Notes under the pieces: generated by a model
Databases searched by the model: none
What the model saw: only the letters and a program-made list of their open reading frames with translations
Told to the model about the DNA's origin: nothing
Made by a program: the position numbers and the translations under genes
Shown here: positions 1 through 7,742 of the stretch, piece by piece
How the letters are laid out: every line of letters starts with the position of its first letter
Position numbering within the stretch: position 1 is the first letter of the stretch
Origin: an uncultured Clostridia bacterium
GTDB taxonomy: Bacteria; Bacillota; Clostridia; TANB77; CAG-508
Direction of reading: 5' to 3'
Assembly (NCBI GenBank): GCA_949746285.1
Contig: CATJZH010000066.1
Span: forward strand, 1 to 20,612
DNA: 20,612 nt

Positions 1-831
1 ATAGACCAAGTAAGAAAAGTATTAGATGAAAATGGTGGAAAAGATATAAAAATAATAACAAAAGTAGAAAATGTTGAAGGGCTAGAACATATGGAAGAAA
101 TAGTAGAGAATGCAGATGTTCAAATGATAGCTCGTGGAGACATGGCAACAGAAACTGATTTTACAGAACCACCAGTAATGCAAAAGAAATTTATAAAATT
201 ATGTAATAGAGCATATAGACCAGCTATAACAGCAACACAAATGTTAGAATCAATGATGAGTAATCCATTACCAACAAGAGCAGAAGCATCAGATGTTGCA
301 AATGCTATATATGATAGAACTAGTGCTATAATGCTTTCTGGAGAATGTGCAATGGGTAAATTCCCACTTGAATGTGTTCAAACAATGGTAAAAATAGCAG
401 GTAGAATAGAACCAGAAGTTAATTATTGGAAAAGATTTGATGACAAAGATAAAATACAATTAAAGAATTTAGAAGATAATATTACTTATTCTACATGTGT
501 AATTGCAAAAAATACTAAAGCTGATGCTATAGTTGCTTATACACATACAGGAGATTCTGCAAGAAGATTAGCAGGAATGGGAGCAGGATGCCCAATACTT
601 GCTATTACAGATAATAAAAGAACTTTCCGTCAATTAGGATTAGCTTGGAATATACATCCAGTATATGTTGATTCAGAAGATTCTATAGATAATACAGTAG
701 AAGCAGGATTAGAAAAATTAAAAGCCAAAGGAATTTTAGAATCAGGAGATAGAGTAGTTATATCTGGTGGACGTAATTATGTAAAAAATGTTAAAGCAAG
801 TAAAATGATAGGTGGATATGTAGAAATTTAA
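1..831 (+). CDS. pyk: Pyruvate kinase, 5'-truncated by the window edge
   Basis: The frame is open from base 1, so the N-terminal half of the gene lies upstream of the window. Pyruvate kinase transfers phosphate from phosphoenolpyruvate to ADP at the end of glycolysis. Visible family motifs are the catalytic-lysine segment ITKVENVEGLEHMEEI (bases 55-102), the Mg-binding ARGD (132-143), the substrate loop PAITATQMLESM and the block PTRAEASDVANAIYDRTSAIMLSGE. The C-terminal alpha/beta domain follows and ends in GGYVEI. Two usually conserved spots differ: GDLG reads GDMA and SGETA reads SGECA, so this is a somewhat divergent member. A terminator follows 33 bases after the stop. The assignment is firm; the effect of the substitutions is unknown. 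Confidence 0.93.
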   Translation: MDQVRKVLDENGGKDIKIITKVENVEGLEHMEEIVENADVQMIARGDMATETDFTEPPVMQKKFIKLCNRAYRPAITATQMLESMMSNPLPTRAEASDVANAIYDRTSAIMLSGECAMGKFPLECVQTMVKIAGRIEPEVNYWKRFDDKDKIQLKNLEDNITYSTCVIAKNTKADAIVAYTHTGDSARRLAGMGAGCPILAITDNKRTFRQLGLAWNIHPVYVDSEDSIDNTVEAGLEKLKAKGILESGDRVVISGGRNYVKNVKASKMIGGYVEI

Positions 832-864
832 TTTACTACAAAAAATAAGTAAAATAAATAATGA

Positions 865-907
865 CGATTAATTTAAATATTTTAGTATATTTAAGTTAAT
901 CGTTTTT
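865..907 (+). terminator. Rho-independent terminator after pyruvate kinase
   Basis: The arm CGATTAATTTAAAT (865-878) pairs with ATTTAAGTTAATCG (889-902), with one G-U pair, and is followed directly by TTTTT. It closes the pyruvate kinase transcript. Confidence 0.85.
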
Positions 908-1074
908 GTTTTGAGAGAAAGTTTCTTTAAACTTTTAATAATGTAACACAAATTTAATATAAAAATGTAAAATATAATGTATAATATAAAGCATATAATA
1001 TAGTGCAAAATCAGGTGCGAATTAATAGTGGTTTACCTAGTACTATGGAAAAGATTAGAAATGGAGTTTATTAT
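908..1074 (+). promoter_or_regulatory. Intergenic leader with several possible -10 boxes
   Basis: Very AT-rich region. TATAAT occurs at 973-978, 980-985 and 994-999, but I see no convincing -35 box at the right distance from any of them. The segment 1002-1052 is less AT-rich and may be untranslated leader; I could not match it to a riboswitch class. GGAG at 1063-1066 lies 8 bases before the ATG at 1075 and serves as its ribosome binding site. Confidence 0.4.
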
Positions 1075-2607
1075 ATGAAAAACAAAAAAATTTAGAAGAA
1101 ACTAAAAGCAATAAAGAAGTTATAATTTTAATAGCAATAATTGTTATTATATTATTAATCATGACTTTAATTTTAATAAGTAAGAAAAATTTAAATAACA
1201 ATATAATGTCGGTAGAAACAGAACATAAAGAAGCAGTAAGACAAAGAAATCCAGAAAACTACACAACTGTAATGAGTTTAGACAATATAGAAGTACCAGT
1301 ACCAACAGTATACACAGCATCAAGTGTAGAAGAAGAAAGATATGTAAATGGGATAAATGAGGTACATAAAGGAACAGCAAAAACAGTTAATCTAACTTCA
1401 GAAGGAGAGTATGCATGGACACAAAATGAAGCAGATGGAGTATGGTCAAGTGGGAATTATAATATAGATAATTCAAGTAGCGTATTGGAAAGTGAGGAGT
1501 TTGAAGTAGGAAAAAATGGAGGACATTTAAAAATAAATTGGAGTGTGTCATCAGAAGCGTTGTCATATAGGTGTGATGTATTATATGCAACAATAATAAA
1601 CATTGAAACAGGCAAAGAAGAGAGATCTCCAAGTATAAGTGATACAATATATGGAACAACATATGATAATTTAGTATATGTAGATTATGACAAGGAATTG
1701 GTGGAAGGAAAATATAAAGTAATGCTAACATATAAAAAAGATAACTTATATAATGATGGATTAGATAATTATTAGAGTCACAAAAAACGAGAAATCAATG
1801 GGGGTGGGTAGCAGTAAATGACCCAAGTAGAATATATAGTGAAACAAATGGAGTAAAAAGAGGAAAATATTACGATAGTTGGACGTTAACAGGAAGAGGA
1901 AGCTTTGGAACTGGAAGAGAACCAGCAATATTAACAAGTTATGATAATCCAAGATTTTTTTCAGAATATGGACTACAAGGAATGACAAGAGAAAATTTTT
2001 ATCAAGAATTAAGAATAGAATTTGAAGAGACTATAGAAAGTATAAAAGCATATGGAGGATTTTATATAGGAAGATATGAAACAGGAAATATAAGCACAAA
2101 TGAACCAGTAGTAAAAAAAGCAATACAGATATAGCAGGTAAAACATGGTATGAAATGTATGGAAAAATGGAGACATTAGGAAGAAGCATGGGCGTAAAAA
2201 CAAATATAATATGGGGATGTTTGTGGGATGAAACTTTGCAGTGGTTAGTAGAAAGTGGAAGTAAGACATATGCAGAAATAAAGAATTCAACAAGTTGGGG
2301 AAATTATAAAGATAGTACATTTAAATATGAAGATACAAATGGAATAGAGGCTACAAAAAACACACTAAATTCAACAAAAATTCCAACTGGAAGTAGTGAA
2401 TATACAAAGGCAAATAATATATATGATATGGCAGGAAACGTGTATGATTGGACATTAGAAACTGATGGAAGTCGCTTTATTACTTTCCGTGGAGGATATT
2501 ACAGTGATAATGGTTCTAGTATAGCAGCATTTAGTAGAATTTACGGTAAAGTTCCGAGTAGTAAAGATTATGATCTTGGTTTCCGTACATATCTTTATAT
2601 AAAATAG
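1075..2607 (+). pseudogene. Membrane-anchored surface protein with FGE/C-lectin-like C-terminus, three frameshifts
   Basis: With three one-base corrections this reads as a single protein of about 511 residues. ATG at 1075 has GGAG upstream, but the frame hits TAG at 1093 after an A7 run (1084-1090); one more A joins it to the long frame. A second break lies at 1766-1775 and a third at the A7 run 2113-2119. Corrected order: short basic N-terminus, one hydrophobic anchor helix (bases ~1116-1180), a ~110-residue beta-rich insert absent from the homologue at 18190-19404, then the SUMF1/FGE-sulfatase-like region with TRNQWGWVAV, GGFYIGRYETGN, IIWGCLWDE, MAGNVYDWTLE, FRGGYY and a GFRTYLYIK terminus. 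It is probably an exported, cell-anchored binding protein rather than an enzyme. It is either a real pseudogene or the product of assembly errors; the domain call comes from motif memory only. Confidence 0.75.
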
Positions 2608-2644
2608 GAAGAAGTACTAGATTTAATAAAGAATATTGAAAGGA

Positions 2645-2677
2645 AAAAGATTCAAGAAATGTATTATTGAATCTTTT
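2645..2677 (+). terminator. Rho-independent terminator after the surface-protein gene
   Basis: AAAAGATTCAA (2645-2655) pairs perfectly with TTGAATCTTTT (2667-2677) across an 11-base loop, and T continues to 2679. It separates the surface-protein gene from the Fe-S operon. Confidence 0.85.
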
Positions 2678-2735
2678 TTACAATTTATTCATAATTTATA
2701 TATGTTAAATAAAGTCAACTTTTTAGTATTATCTA

Positions 2736-2764
2736 TTGACTTTAGGGGATAATGATAATATAAT
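2736..2764 (+). promoter_or_regulatory. Sigma-A type promoter of the regulator-suf operon
   Basis: TTGACT (2736-2741) and a perfect TATAAT (2759-2764) are separated by exactly 17 bases. This is the best promoter in the window, and it is followed immediately by an inverted repeat. Confidence 0.85.
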
Positions 2765-2780
2765 GTTAACCAAGGTTAAC
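2765..2780 (+). promoter_or_regulatory. Inverted-repeat operator, probably for the DtxR-like regulator
   Basis: GTTAACC-AA-GGTTAAC forms two perfect 7-base arms around a 2-base centre. It abuts the -10 box and therefore covers the expected transcription start, the position of a repressor site. The sequence resembles the TTAGG/CCTAA-type inverted repeats bound by DtxR/IdeR/MntR proteins, and the regulator gene starts 14 bases downstream. Autoregulation is inferred. Confidence 0.75.
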
Positions 2781-2794
2781 AAAAGGAGAAAAAT

Positions 2795-3250
2795 ATGATT
2801 TCAAAAGCCTTAGAAGAATATTTAAAAACAATGTATATATTAAAAAAGCAAAATGGAGATATAAGAGTTACAGATATTGCAGAAAAGATGAATTGTAGTA
2901 AGCCTAGTGTTAATAAAGCATTAAATAATTTAAAAGATAGTGATTTTATAAATTATGAAACTTATGGAAAAATAGAAATAACTAAGAAAGGTGAAGATTT
3001 ATCTAAAAAAATTTTAGAAGCATATGATATAGTTTTTGTGTTCTTAAAAGATGTTTTAGGACTAGAAACTGAGGAAGCAGCAACGGAAGCTGAAAAGTTA
3101 AAAGTAGCAGTATCTGATAATACATTAAATGAATTGGCTAAATATGTTCATAAAGTTTTAGATTTTAATAGTTTAGATTGTGGATATGATATAAATAAAG
3201 AAAAATGTAGAGATTGTGCAAGAAGAAAAATAAAAAAAGAAAAAGTATAA
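2795..3250 (+). CDS. DtxR/MntR-like winged-helix regulator with unusual cysteines
   Basis: A 151-residue transcription factor, first gene of the operon, with AAAGGAG before the ATG. Residues 1-70 form the DtxR-type winged helix: EYLKTMYILKKQNGDIRVTD, then AEKMNCSKPSVNKALNNL and the wing YGKIEITKKGE. The dimerisation/metal half follows, but aligned by eye to MntR its His77 is Tyr, Glu102 is Lys and His103 is Val; only a Glu at the position of Glu99 remains. The tail carries Cys129, Cys138 and Cys141 (C-x8-C-x2-C) in a basic stretch, and Cys34 sits in the recognition-helix region. There is no SH3 domain. It lies 21 bases ahead of sufC and behind an operator-like repeat, so it probably controls this operon. 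The sensed signal is not known; an Fe-S cluster or another metal is a reasonable inference. Confidence 0.85.
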   Translation: MISKALEEYLKTMYILKKQNGDIRVTDIAEKMNCSKPSVNKALNNLKDSDFINYETYGKIEITKKGEDLSKKILEAYDIVFVFLKDVLGLETEEAATEAEKLKVAVSDNTLNELAKYVHKVLDFNSLDCGYDINKEKCRDCARRKIKKEKV

Positions 3251-3271
3251 TAATTATATGAAGGAGAAAAA

Positions 3272-3997
3272 ATGTTAGAATTAAAAGATATAAATTTTAA
3301 AAGAGATGGAAAACAAATTTTAAATAATATAAATTTAAAATTAGATACTAAAAAATTTATAGCAATTACAGGACCAAACGGTTCTGGAAAATCAACACTT
3401 GCTAAAATTATAATGGGAATTGAAATGCCAGATTCAGGAAATATTATTTTTGATGGAAAAGATATTACAAAATTATCAATTACAGAAAGAGCAAAATTAG
3501 GAATAGGGTTTGCTTTCCAACAACCTGTTAAATTTAAAGGACTAACTGTAAAGGATATGATTAATATAGCAGCAGATACAGAATTAAAAATGAAAGAAAT
3601 ATGTGATTATTTATCAGATGTGGGATTATGTGCCAAAGAATATATTGAAAGAGAAGTTGATAATAGTTTATCTGGCGGAGAATTAAAAAGAATTGAAATT
3701 GCTATGTTAGAAGCCAAAAAATCAAAAATTACAATTTTTGATGAACCTGAGGCGGGAATAGACTTATGGAGTTTCAATAGTTTAATTCAAGTATTTAAAA
3801 AAATGAGAGAAGAGATACAAGGGACAATTATTACAATAACACATCAAGAAAGAATATTAGATATAGCAGATGAAATTGTTTTATTAGTAAATGGAAAAAT
3901 TGAAAAAGTGGGAAAAAAGGAAGAAGTTTTTGAAAATAAAAAGTTTGTAGCATCAGTATGTAAATTTTTAGAAAAAGGAGAAAATGTCAATGAATAG
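3272..3997 (+). CDS. sufC: SufC, ATPase of the minimal SUF Fe-S assembly system
   Basis: ABC-type ATPase of 241 residues that works in the cytoplasm with SufB to assemble Fe-S clusters. Walker A is GPNGSGKST (residues 34-42), the Q-loop is FQQPVKF (82-88), the signature is LSGGE (133-137), Walker B runs into FDEPEAGIDLWSF (156-168), and the switch histidine is His191. The FDEPEAGID form is typical of the short SufC found with a single SufB-like partner in clostridia and archaea. The start has GAAGGAG just upstream. The gene overlaps the following sufB by 14 bases, so the two are translationally coupled. No cysteine desulfurase or SufU scaffold gene lies in the window. Confidence 0.93.
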   Translation: MLELKDINFKRDGKQILNNINLKLDTKKFIAITGPNGSGKSTLAKIIMGIEMPDSGNIIFDGKDITKLSITERAKLGIGFAFQQPVKFKGLTVKDMINIAADTELKMKEICDYLSDVGLCAKEYIEREVDNSLSGGELKRIEIAMLEAKKSKITIFDEPEAGIDLWSFNSLIQVFKKMREEIQGTIITITHQERILDIADEIVLLVNGKIEKVGKKEEVFENKKFVASVCKFLEKGENVNE

Positions 3998-4907
3998 TAT
4001 AGAAAAAAAATTATTAAAACAAATAGCAGACATTGAAAAAACTCCTCAAGGAGCATACAATTTAAGAGAAGATGGAAAAAAAGTAGAAAGAAAAACAACT
4101 GCAAATATCGATATAGTATCTAAAACAGATAAAGATGGAATGGATATTATAATTAAAGAAAATACTAAAAATGAAAGTGTGCATATACCAGTAATTTTAA
4201 CAAAAAGTGGAATGAAAGATTTAGTATATAATGACTTTTTTGTAGGAAAAAATGCTGATGTTGTAATTGTTGCTGGATGCGGTATTCATAATTCTTCTTG
4301 TGATACATCACAGCACGATGGAATTCATAGATTTTTCTTAGAAGAAGGTGCAAAGGTTAAATATATAGAAAAACATTATGGCGAAGGAGATGGGAATGGA
4401 AAAAGAATTTTAAATCCTGTTACAGAAGTATATTTAAAATCTGGTGCTTTCCTAGAAATGGAAACTGTTCAAATAAAAGGTGTTGATTCAACTGTAAGAA
4501 CAACAAAAGGTGAAATAGATAAAGATGCTACACTTATAGTAAAAGAAAAAATAATGACACATGGAGACCAAGATGCCAAAACCTTTTTTGAAGTAAACTT
4601 AAATGGAGAAAATTCAAGAACAAATGTTATTTCAAGATCTGTAGCAAAAGATAATTCAAAACAAGAATTTGTGTCAAAAGTTTATGGAAATAATGTATGT
4701 TTTGGGCATGTAGAATGTGATGCTATTATTATGGATAAAGGACAAGTTTCTTCTCTCCCACAAGTTACAGCAAAACATATTGATGCAAGTCTAACACATG
4801 AAGCTGCAATTGGAAAAATAGCAGGAGAACAATTAATAAAATTAATGTCTTTAGGTTTAACAGAAAAAGAAGCAGAAGAACAGATAATAAATGGATTTTT
4901 AAAATAA
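3984..4907 (+). CDS. sufB: SufB/SufD-family Fe-S scaffold protein (minimal SUF)
   Basis: A 307-residue SufB/SufD-type beta-helix protein, shorter than classical SufB (~460-480), as expected for two-gene SUF systems. Landmarks are the N-terminal KTPQGAYNLREDGKKVERKT-like segment, VVIVAGCGIHNSSCDTSQHD (near residue 95), FFLEEGAKVKYIEKHYGEG, GENSRTNVISRSVAKDNSKQ and the C-terminal ITAKHIDASLTHEAAIGKI-type block with GLTEKEAEEQIINGFL, the classic SufB/D ending. Cysteines in GCGIHNSSC, VCFGHVEC and elsewhere are candidate cluster or persulfide ligands. AAGGAG precedes the ATG inside the end of sufC. Together the pair should form the whole assembly machine apart from the sulfur donor. Confidence 0.92.
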   Translation: MSMNSIEKKLLKQIADIEKTPQGAYNLREDGKKVERKTTANIDIVSKTDKDGMDIIIKENTKNESVHIPVILTKSGMKDLVYNDFFVGKNADVVIVAGCGIHNSSCDTSQHDGIHRFFLEEGAKVKYIEKHYGEGDGNGKRILNPVTEVYLKSGAFLEMETVQIKGVDSTVRTTKGEIDKDATLIVKEKIMTHGDQDAKTFFEVNLNGENSRTNVISRSVAKDNSKQEFVSKVYGNNVCFGHVECDAIIMDKGQVSSLPQVTAKHIDASLTHEAAIGKIAGEQLIKLMSLGLTEKEAEEQIINGFLK

Positions 4908-4923
4908 TTAAGGAAATAAATTT

Positions 4924-5973
4924 ATGGAAAATAAAAAGATTTTATTAGGAATGAGTGGAGGAGTTGATAGTTCAGTATCAGCAGTTCTACTTAAAGAAAA
5001 AGGATATGAAGTTATAGGAATAACAATGGAATTATATGTACAAAGTAATTGTTCTAACCTAGATTTAGATGCAAAAAATGTATGTAAACAAATCGGGATA
5101 CCGCATTTTACATATGATTTTAAAAATGAATTTAAAAAATATGTAATAAATAATTTTATAGAATGTTATTCAAATTCTAAAACACCAAATCCTTGTATAG
5201 AATGTAATAGATATATGAAGTTTGGTTTAATGTACGAAAAAGCCAAAGAATTGGGATGTAATTACATTGGAACAGGGCATTATGCTAAAACAGAATTTAG
5301 TGAAAAATACAATAGATGGGTATTAAAAAAATCTAAAGCAGGAAAAAAAGACCAAAGTTATGTTTTATGGAGTATACCTAAAGAATTAATTGAATACATA
5401 GTATTTCCATTATCAGATTTTGAAAATAAAGATGAAATAAGAAAAATCGCAAAGGAAAAAAATTTAAAAGTAGCAAATAAGCCAGATAGTGAAGATATAT
5501 GTTTTATTCCAGATGGAAATTACAAAAAGTTTTTAGAAAGCAATTCTAATTTAAAACCTAAATCTGGTAATATTGTAGATAAAAACGTAAATATCTTAGG
5601 AAAACATACAGGATTATATAATTATACAATAGGTCAGAGAAAAGGGCTTGGAATTTCAAATCCAGTACCATTATTTGTATTAGGTTTTAATAAAGAAAAA
5701 AATGAAGTTATTGTCGGTGAAGAGAATGAATTATATAAAAAAGAAATTTTAGTTAAGGATATAAATTTGCTTTTAGTAGATGAAATTAAAGAATGTCTAG
5801 AAGTAACAGTAAAAACAAGGTATTCTTCAAAAGAAGCAAAAGCAAAAATAATTCAAGAAGAAGACATTATAAAAGTTGTATTTGAAGAGCCACAAAGAGC
5901 TATAACTCCAGGACAGTCAGCAGTTTTTTACATAGGAGATATAGTATTAGGCGGAGGAAAAATTTATAAATAA
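4924..5973 (+). CDS. mnmA: tRNA-specific 2-thiouridylase MnmA
   Basis: This enzyme adds sulfur to C2 of U34 in Lys, Glu and Gln tRNAs using ATP and relayed persulfide. The 349-residue protein has the PP-loop SGGVDSS (residues 11-17), the catalytic-nucleophile segment NPCIECN (Cys91), the tRNA-binding block TGHYAK, KDQSYVLW, the second catalytic cysteine in DICFIPDGNY (Cys193) and the C-terminal beta-barrel with YTIGQRKGLG and RAITPGQSAVFY. The Cys91/Cys193 pair required for the disulfide mechanism is intact. It starts 17 bases after sufB (AAGGAAATAAATTT spacing) and is surely co-transcribed with it, which ties sulfur mobilisation to tRNA thiolation. Confidence 0.95.
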   Translation: MENKKILLGMSGGVDSSVSAVLLKEKGYEVIGITMELYVQSNCSNLDLDAKNVCKQIGIPHFTYDFKNEFKKYVINNFIECYSNSKTPNPCIECNRYMKFGLMYEKAKELGCNYIGTGHYAKTEFSEKYNRWVLKKSKAGKKDQSYVLWSIPKELIEYIVFPLSDFENKDEIRKIAKEKNLKVANKPDSEDICFIPDGNYKKFLESNSNLKPKSGNIVDKNVNILGKHTGLYNYTIGQRKGLGISNPVPLFVLGFNKEKNEVIVGEENELYKKEILVKDINLLLVDEIKECLEVTVKTRYSSKEAKAKIIQEEDIIKVVFEEPQRAITPGQSAVFYIGDIVLGGGKIYK

Positions 5974-5991
5974 AATATGAAGAGGTCTTTT

Positions 5992-6873
5992 ATGAAAGTA
6001 GATGAAAAATTAAATGAAGAAAAAGAACAAATAGTAAAACAAGCTGAAAAAATAATAAAAAAGCTAAATAAAAAATATGAGGAACAAGAAAAAGTTGACA
6101 TTTCTATGTGGAGGGTTTGTGCATATTTTATTATATATAGCTTTTTAGGTTTTGTTATAGAAACATTATTTGCACTATTTAATTATGGAGTATTTGAAAG
6201 TAGACAAAGTTTTTTATATGGACCTTTTTGTAGTATTTATGGTGTAGGAGCAGTATTTATAATATTAGTGTTAAAATATAAATTCTTCAAAAATAATCAG
6301 ACATTATTTGTAGGTGGATTTTTAGTAGGTTCAGTAGTAGAGTATGTAATTAGTTTTATAGGTGAAATGATACTTAATGTAAAATGGTGGGATTATTCAG
6401 GGAGATTCTTAAATATAAATGGTAGAATTTGTTTCTTATATTCAATATTTTGGGGATTACTTGGAATTTATCTATTACGTGTAGTTAATCCTAGAGTGGA
6501 TAAATTTATTGACTGGATGAAAAAGAAAACTAATGTAATAGTTTTAAAAACAGCAACTGCAATAGCTATTTTATTTTTATTCCTAGACTGCTTATTTTCA
6601 GCATATGCAATAGATATGTTTTTAATAAGAGTATGTGTTGAAAATGATGTACCAATTAATAACAAAGTAGAAACAGAAGCATTATATAATGAAATTTATA
6701 ATGATGAAAAAACAGCTAATTTTATTTATAAATACATAGGAAATGAAAAAATGCTACTTACATATCCAAATCTAACAGTTACTTTAGAAGATGGTACATT
6801 GAAAAAAGTAAAAGATTATTATCCAGAAATAAAAAATTATTATTATAAATTTGATACAAAACCTATAATTTAA
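5992..6873 (+). CDS. Multi-pass membrane protein, putative ABC-transporter type IV (PF06541-like)
   Basis: The family was described as a putative ABC-transporter component (CmpB-like) but its role is unproven. I chose ATG 5992 because AGAGG lies 6 bases upstream of it; an in-frame ATG at 5977 has no ribosome binding site and would add five residues. The protein begins with a charged coiled-coil-like segment rich in Lys/Glu (about 40 residues), followed by five or so hydrophobic helices with the characteristic YSFLGFVIET, SFLYGPFCSIYG, GFLVGSVVEYVISF, KWWDYSGRFLNINGRICFLY and FWGLLGIYLL. The polar C-terminal ~80 residues end in FDTKPII. It sits between two tRNA-thiolation genes, but nothing in the sequence explains why. 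Confidence 0.8.
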   Translation: MKVDEKLNEEKEQIVKQAEKIIKKLNKKYEEQEKVDISMWRVCAYFIIYSFLGFVIETLFALFNYGVFESRQSFLYGPFCSIYGVGAVFIILVLKYKFFKNNQTLFVGGFLVGSVVEYVISFIGEMILNVKWWDYSGRFLNINGRICFLYSIFWGLLGIYLLRVVNPRVDKFIDWMKKKTNVIVLKTATAIAILFLFLDCLFSAYAIDMFLIRVCVENDVPINNKVETEALYNEIYNDEKTANFIYKYIGNEKMLLTYPNLTVTLEDGTLKKVKDYYPEIKNYYYKFDTKPII

Positions 6874-6884
6874 AAGGAGTAAAT

Positions 6885-7742
6885 ATGGAAAGGTATGAGG
6901 AAATAGAACAAACTATTACCAAAAGATATCGAAAAGAAATATGGAAAAAATTTATAAAGGGAATTTCAGAATATGAAATGATTAAAGAAGGAGACAAAAT
7001 TGCTGTTTGCATGTCTGGTGGAAAAGATTCAATGCTTATGGCTAAATGTTTTCAAGAACTTAAAAAACATAGAAAAATGAATTTTGAAATTGTTTTTATA
7101 GTAATGAATCCAGGATATAATCAGCAAAACAAGCAGCAGATTATCTCTAATTCTGAGCTTTTAAATATACCAATAAAAATGTTTGAAACAGATATTTTTA
7201 GTAGAGTGGTAAATATTGAGGATAATCCATGTTATTTGTGTGCAAGAATGAGAAGAGGATATTTATATGAAGAAGCTAAAAAATACGGGTGTAACAAAAT
7301 TGCTTTAGGACATCATTTTAATGATGTTATAGAAACAATATTGATGGGAATATTTTATGGTTCTCAAGTTCAGACTATGATGCCAAAAGTTTGTAGCACA
7401 TCACATCCAGGGATGGAACTTATTAGACCACTATATTTTATCAAAGAAGAAGACATTGAAAGATGGAGAGATAAAAATAATTTAAAATTTATTGAATGTG
7501 CATGTAAATTTACTGAAGAATATACTTTAAATAATGAAAAAGAAGAACAGTCAAAAAGACAAGAAATGAAAAAACTTATAAAAGAAATGAAAAAGCAGTA
7601 TGATAATATTGACATAAATATTTTTAATAGTGTACAAAATGTTAATTTAGATACAATAATATCGTACAGAAGAGAAGATAAATTTTATCATTTTTTAGAT
7701 GATTATGGGAAAGGAAAGTTAGATGAAAAAAGTAAAGTTTAA
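6885..7742 (+). CDS. TtcA-family tRNA thiolation enzyme (PP-loop, Fe-S type)
   Basis: TtcA forms 2-thiocytidine at tRNA position 32 and needs a [4Fe-4S] cluster. The 285-residue protein has the PP-loop CMSGGKDSM (residues 42-50), the paired cysteines NPCYLCARMRRGYLY (Cys116, Cys119), the block GCNKIALGHHFNDVIETILM and the later ECACKF (Cys205/Cys207), which supplies the third cluster cysteine. AAGGAG precedes the ATG. The C-terminal extension is Lys/Glu rich. The last 20 bases overlap the start of copA, so the two genes are coupled. Substrate cannot be fixed from sequence: firmicute relatives in this superfamily may thiolate other positions, hence no gene symbol. Confidence 0.85.
   Translation: MERYEEIEQTITKRYRKEIWKKFIKGISEYEMIKEGDKIAVCMSGGKDSMLMAKCFQELKKHRKMNFEIVFIVMNPGYNQQNKQQIISNSELLNIPIKMFETDIFSRVVNIEDNPCYLCARMRRGYLYEEAKKYGCNKIALGHHFNDVIETILMGIFYGSQVQTMMPKVCSTSHPGMELIRPLYFIKEEDIERWRDKNNLKFIECACKFTEEYTLNNEKEEQSKRQEMKKLIKEMKKQYDNIDINIFNSVQNVNLDTIISYRREDKFYHFLDDYGKGKLDEKSKV

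Noticed and set aside
1002..1060. Riboswitch in the leader of the frameshifted surface gene.
   Set aside because: Only short imperfect inverted repeats are visible and no known aptamer core could be recognised.
1075..2607. Programmed frameshifting or transcriptional slippage at the A7 runs as a designed mechanism.
   Set aside because: A7 runs are common in this DNA, the second break (1766-1775) is not in such a run, and three separate events would be needed for one protein.
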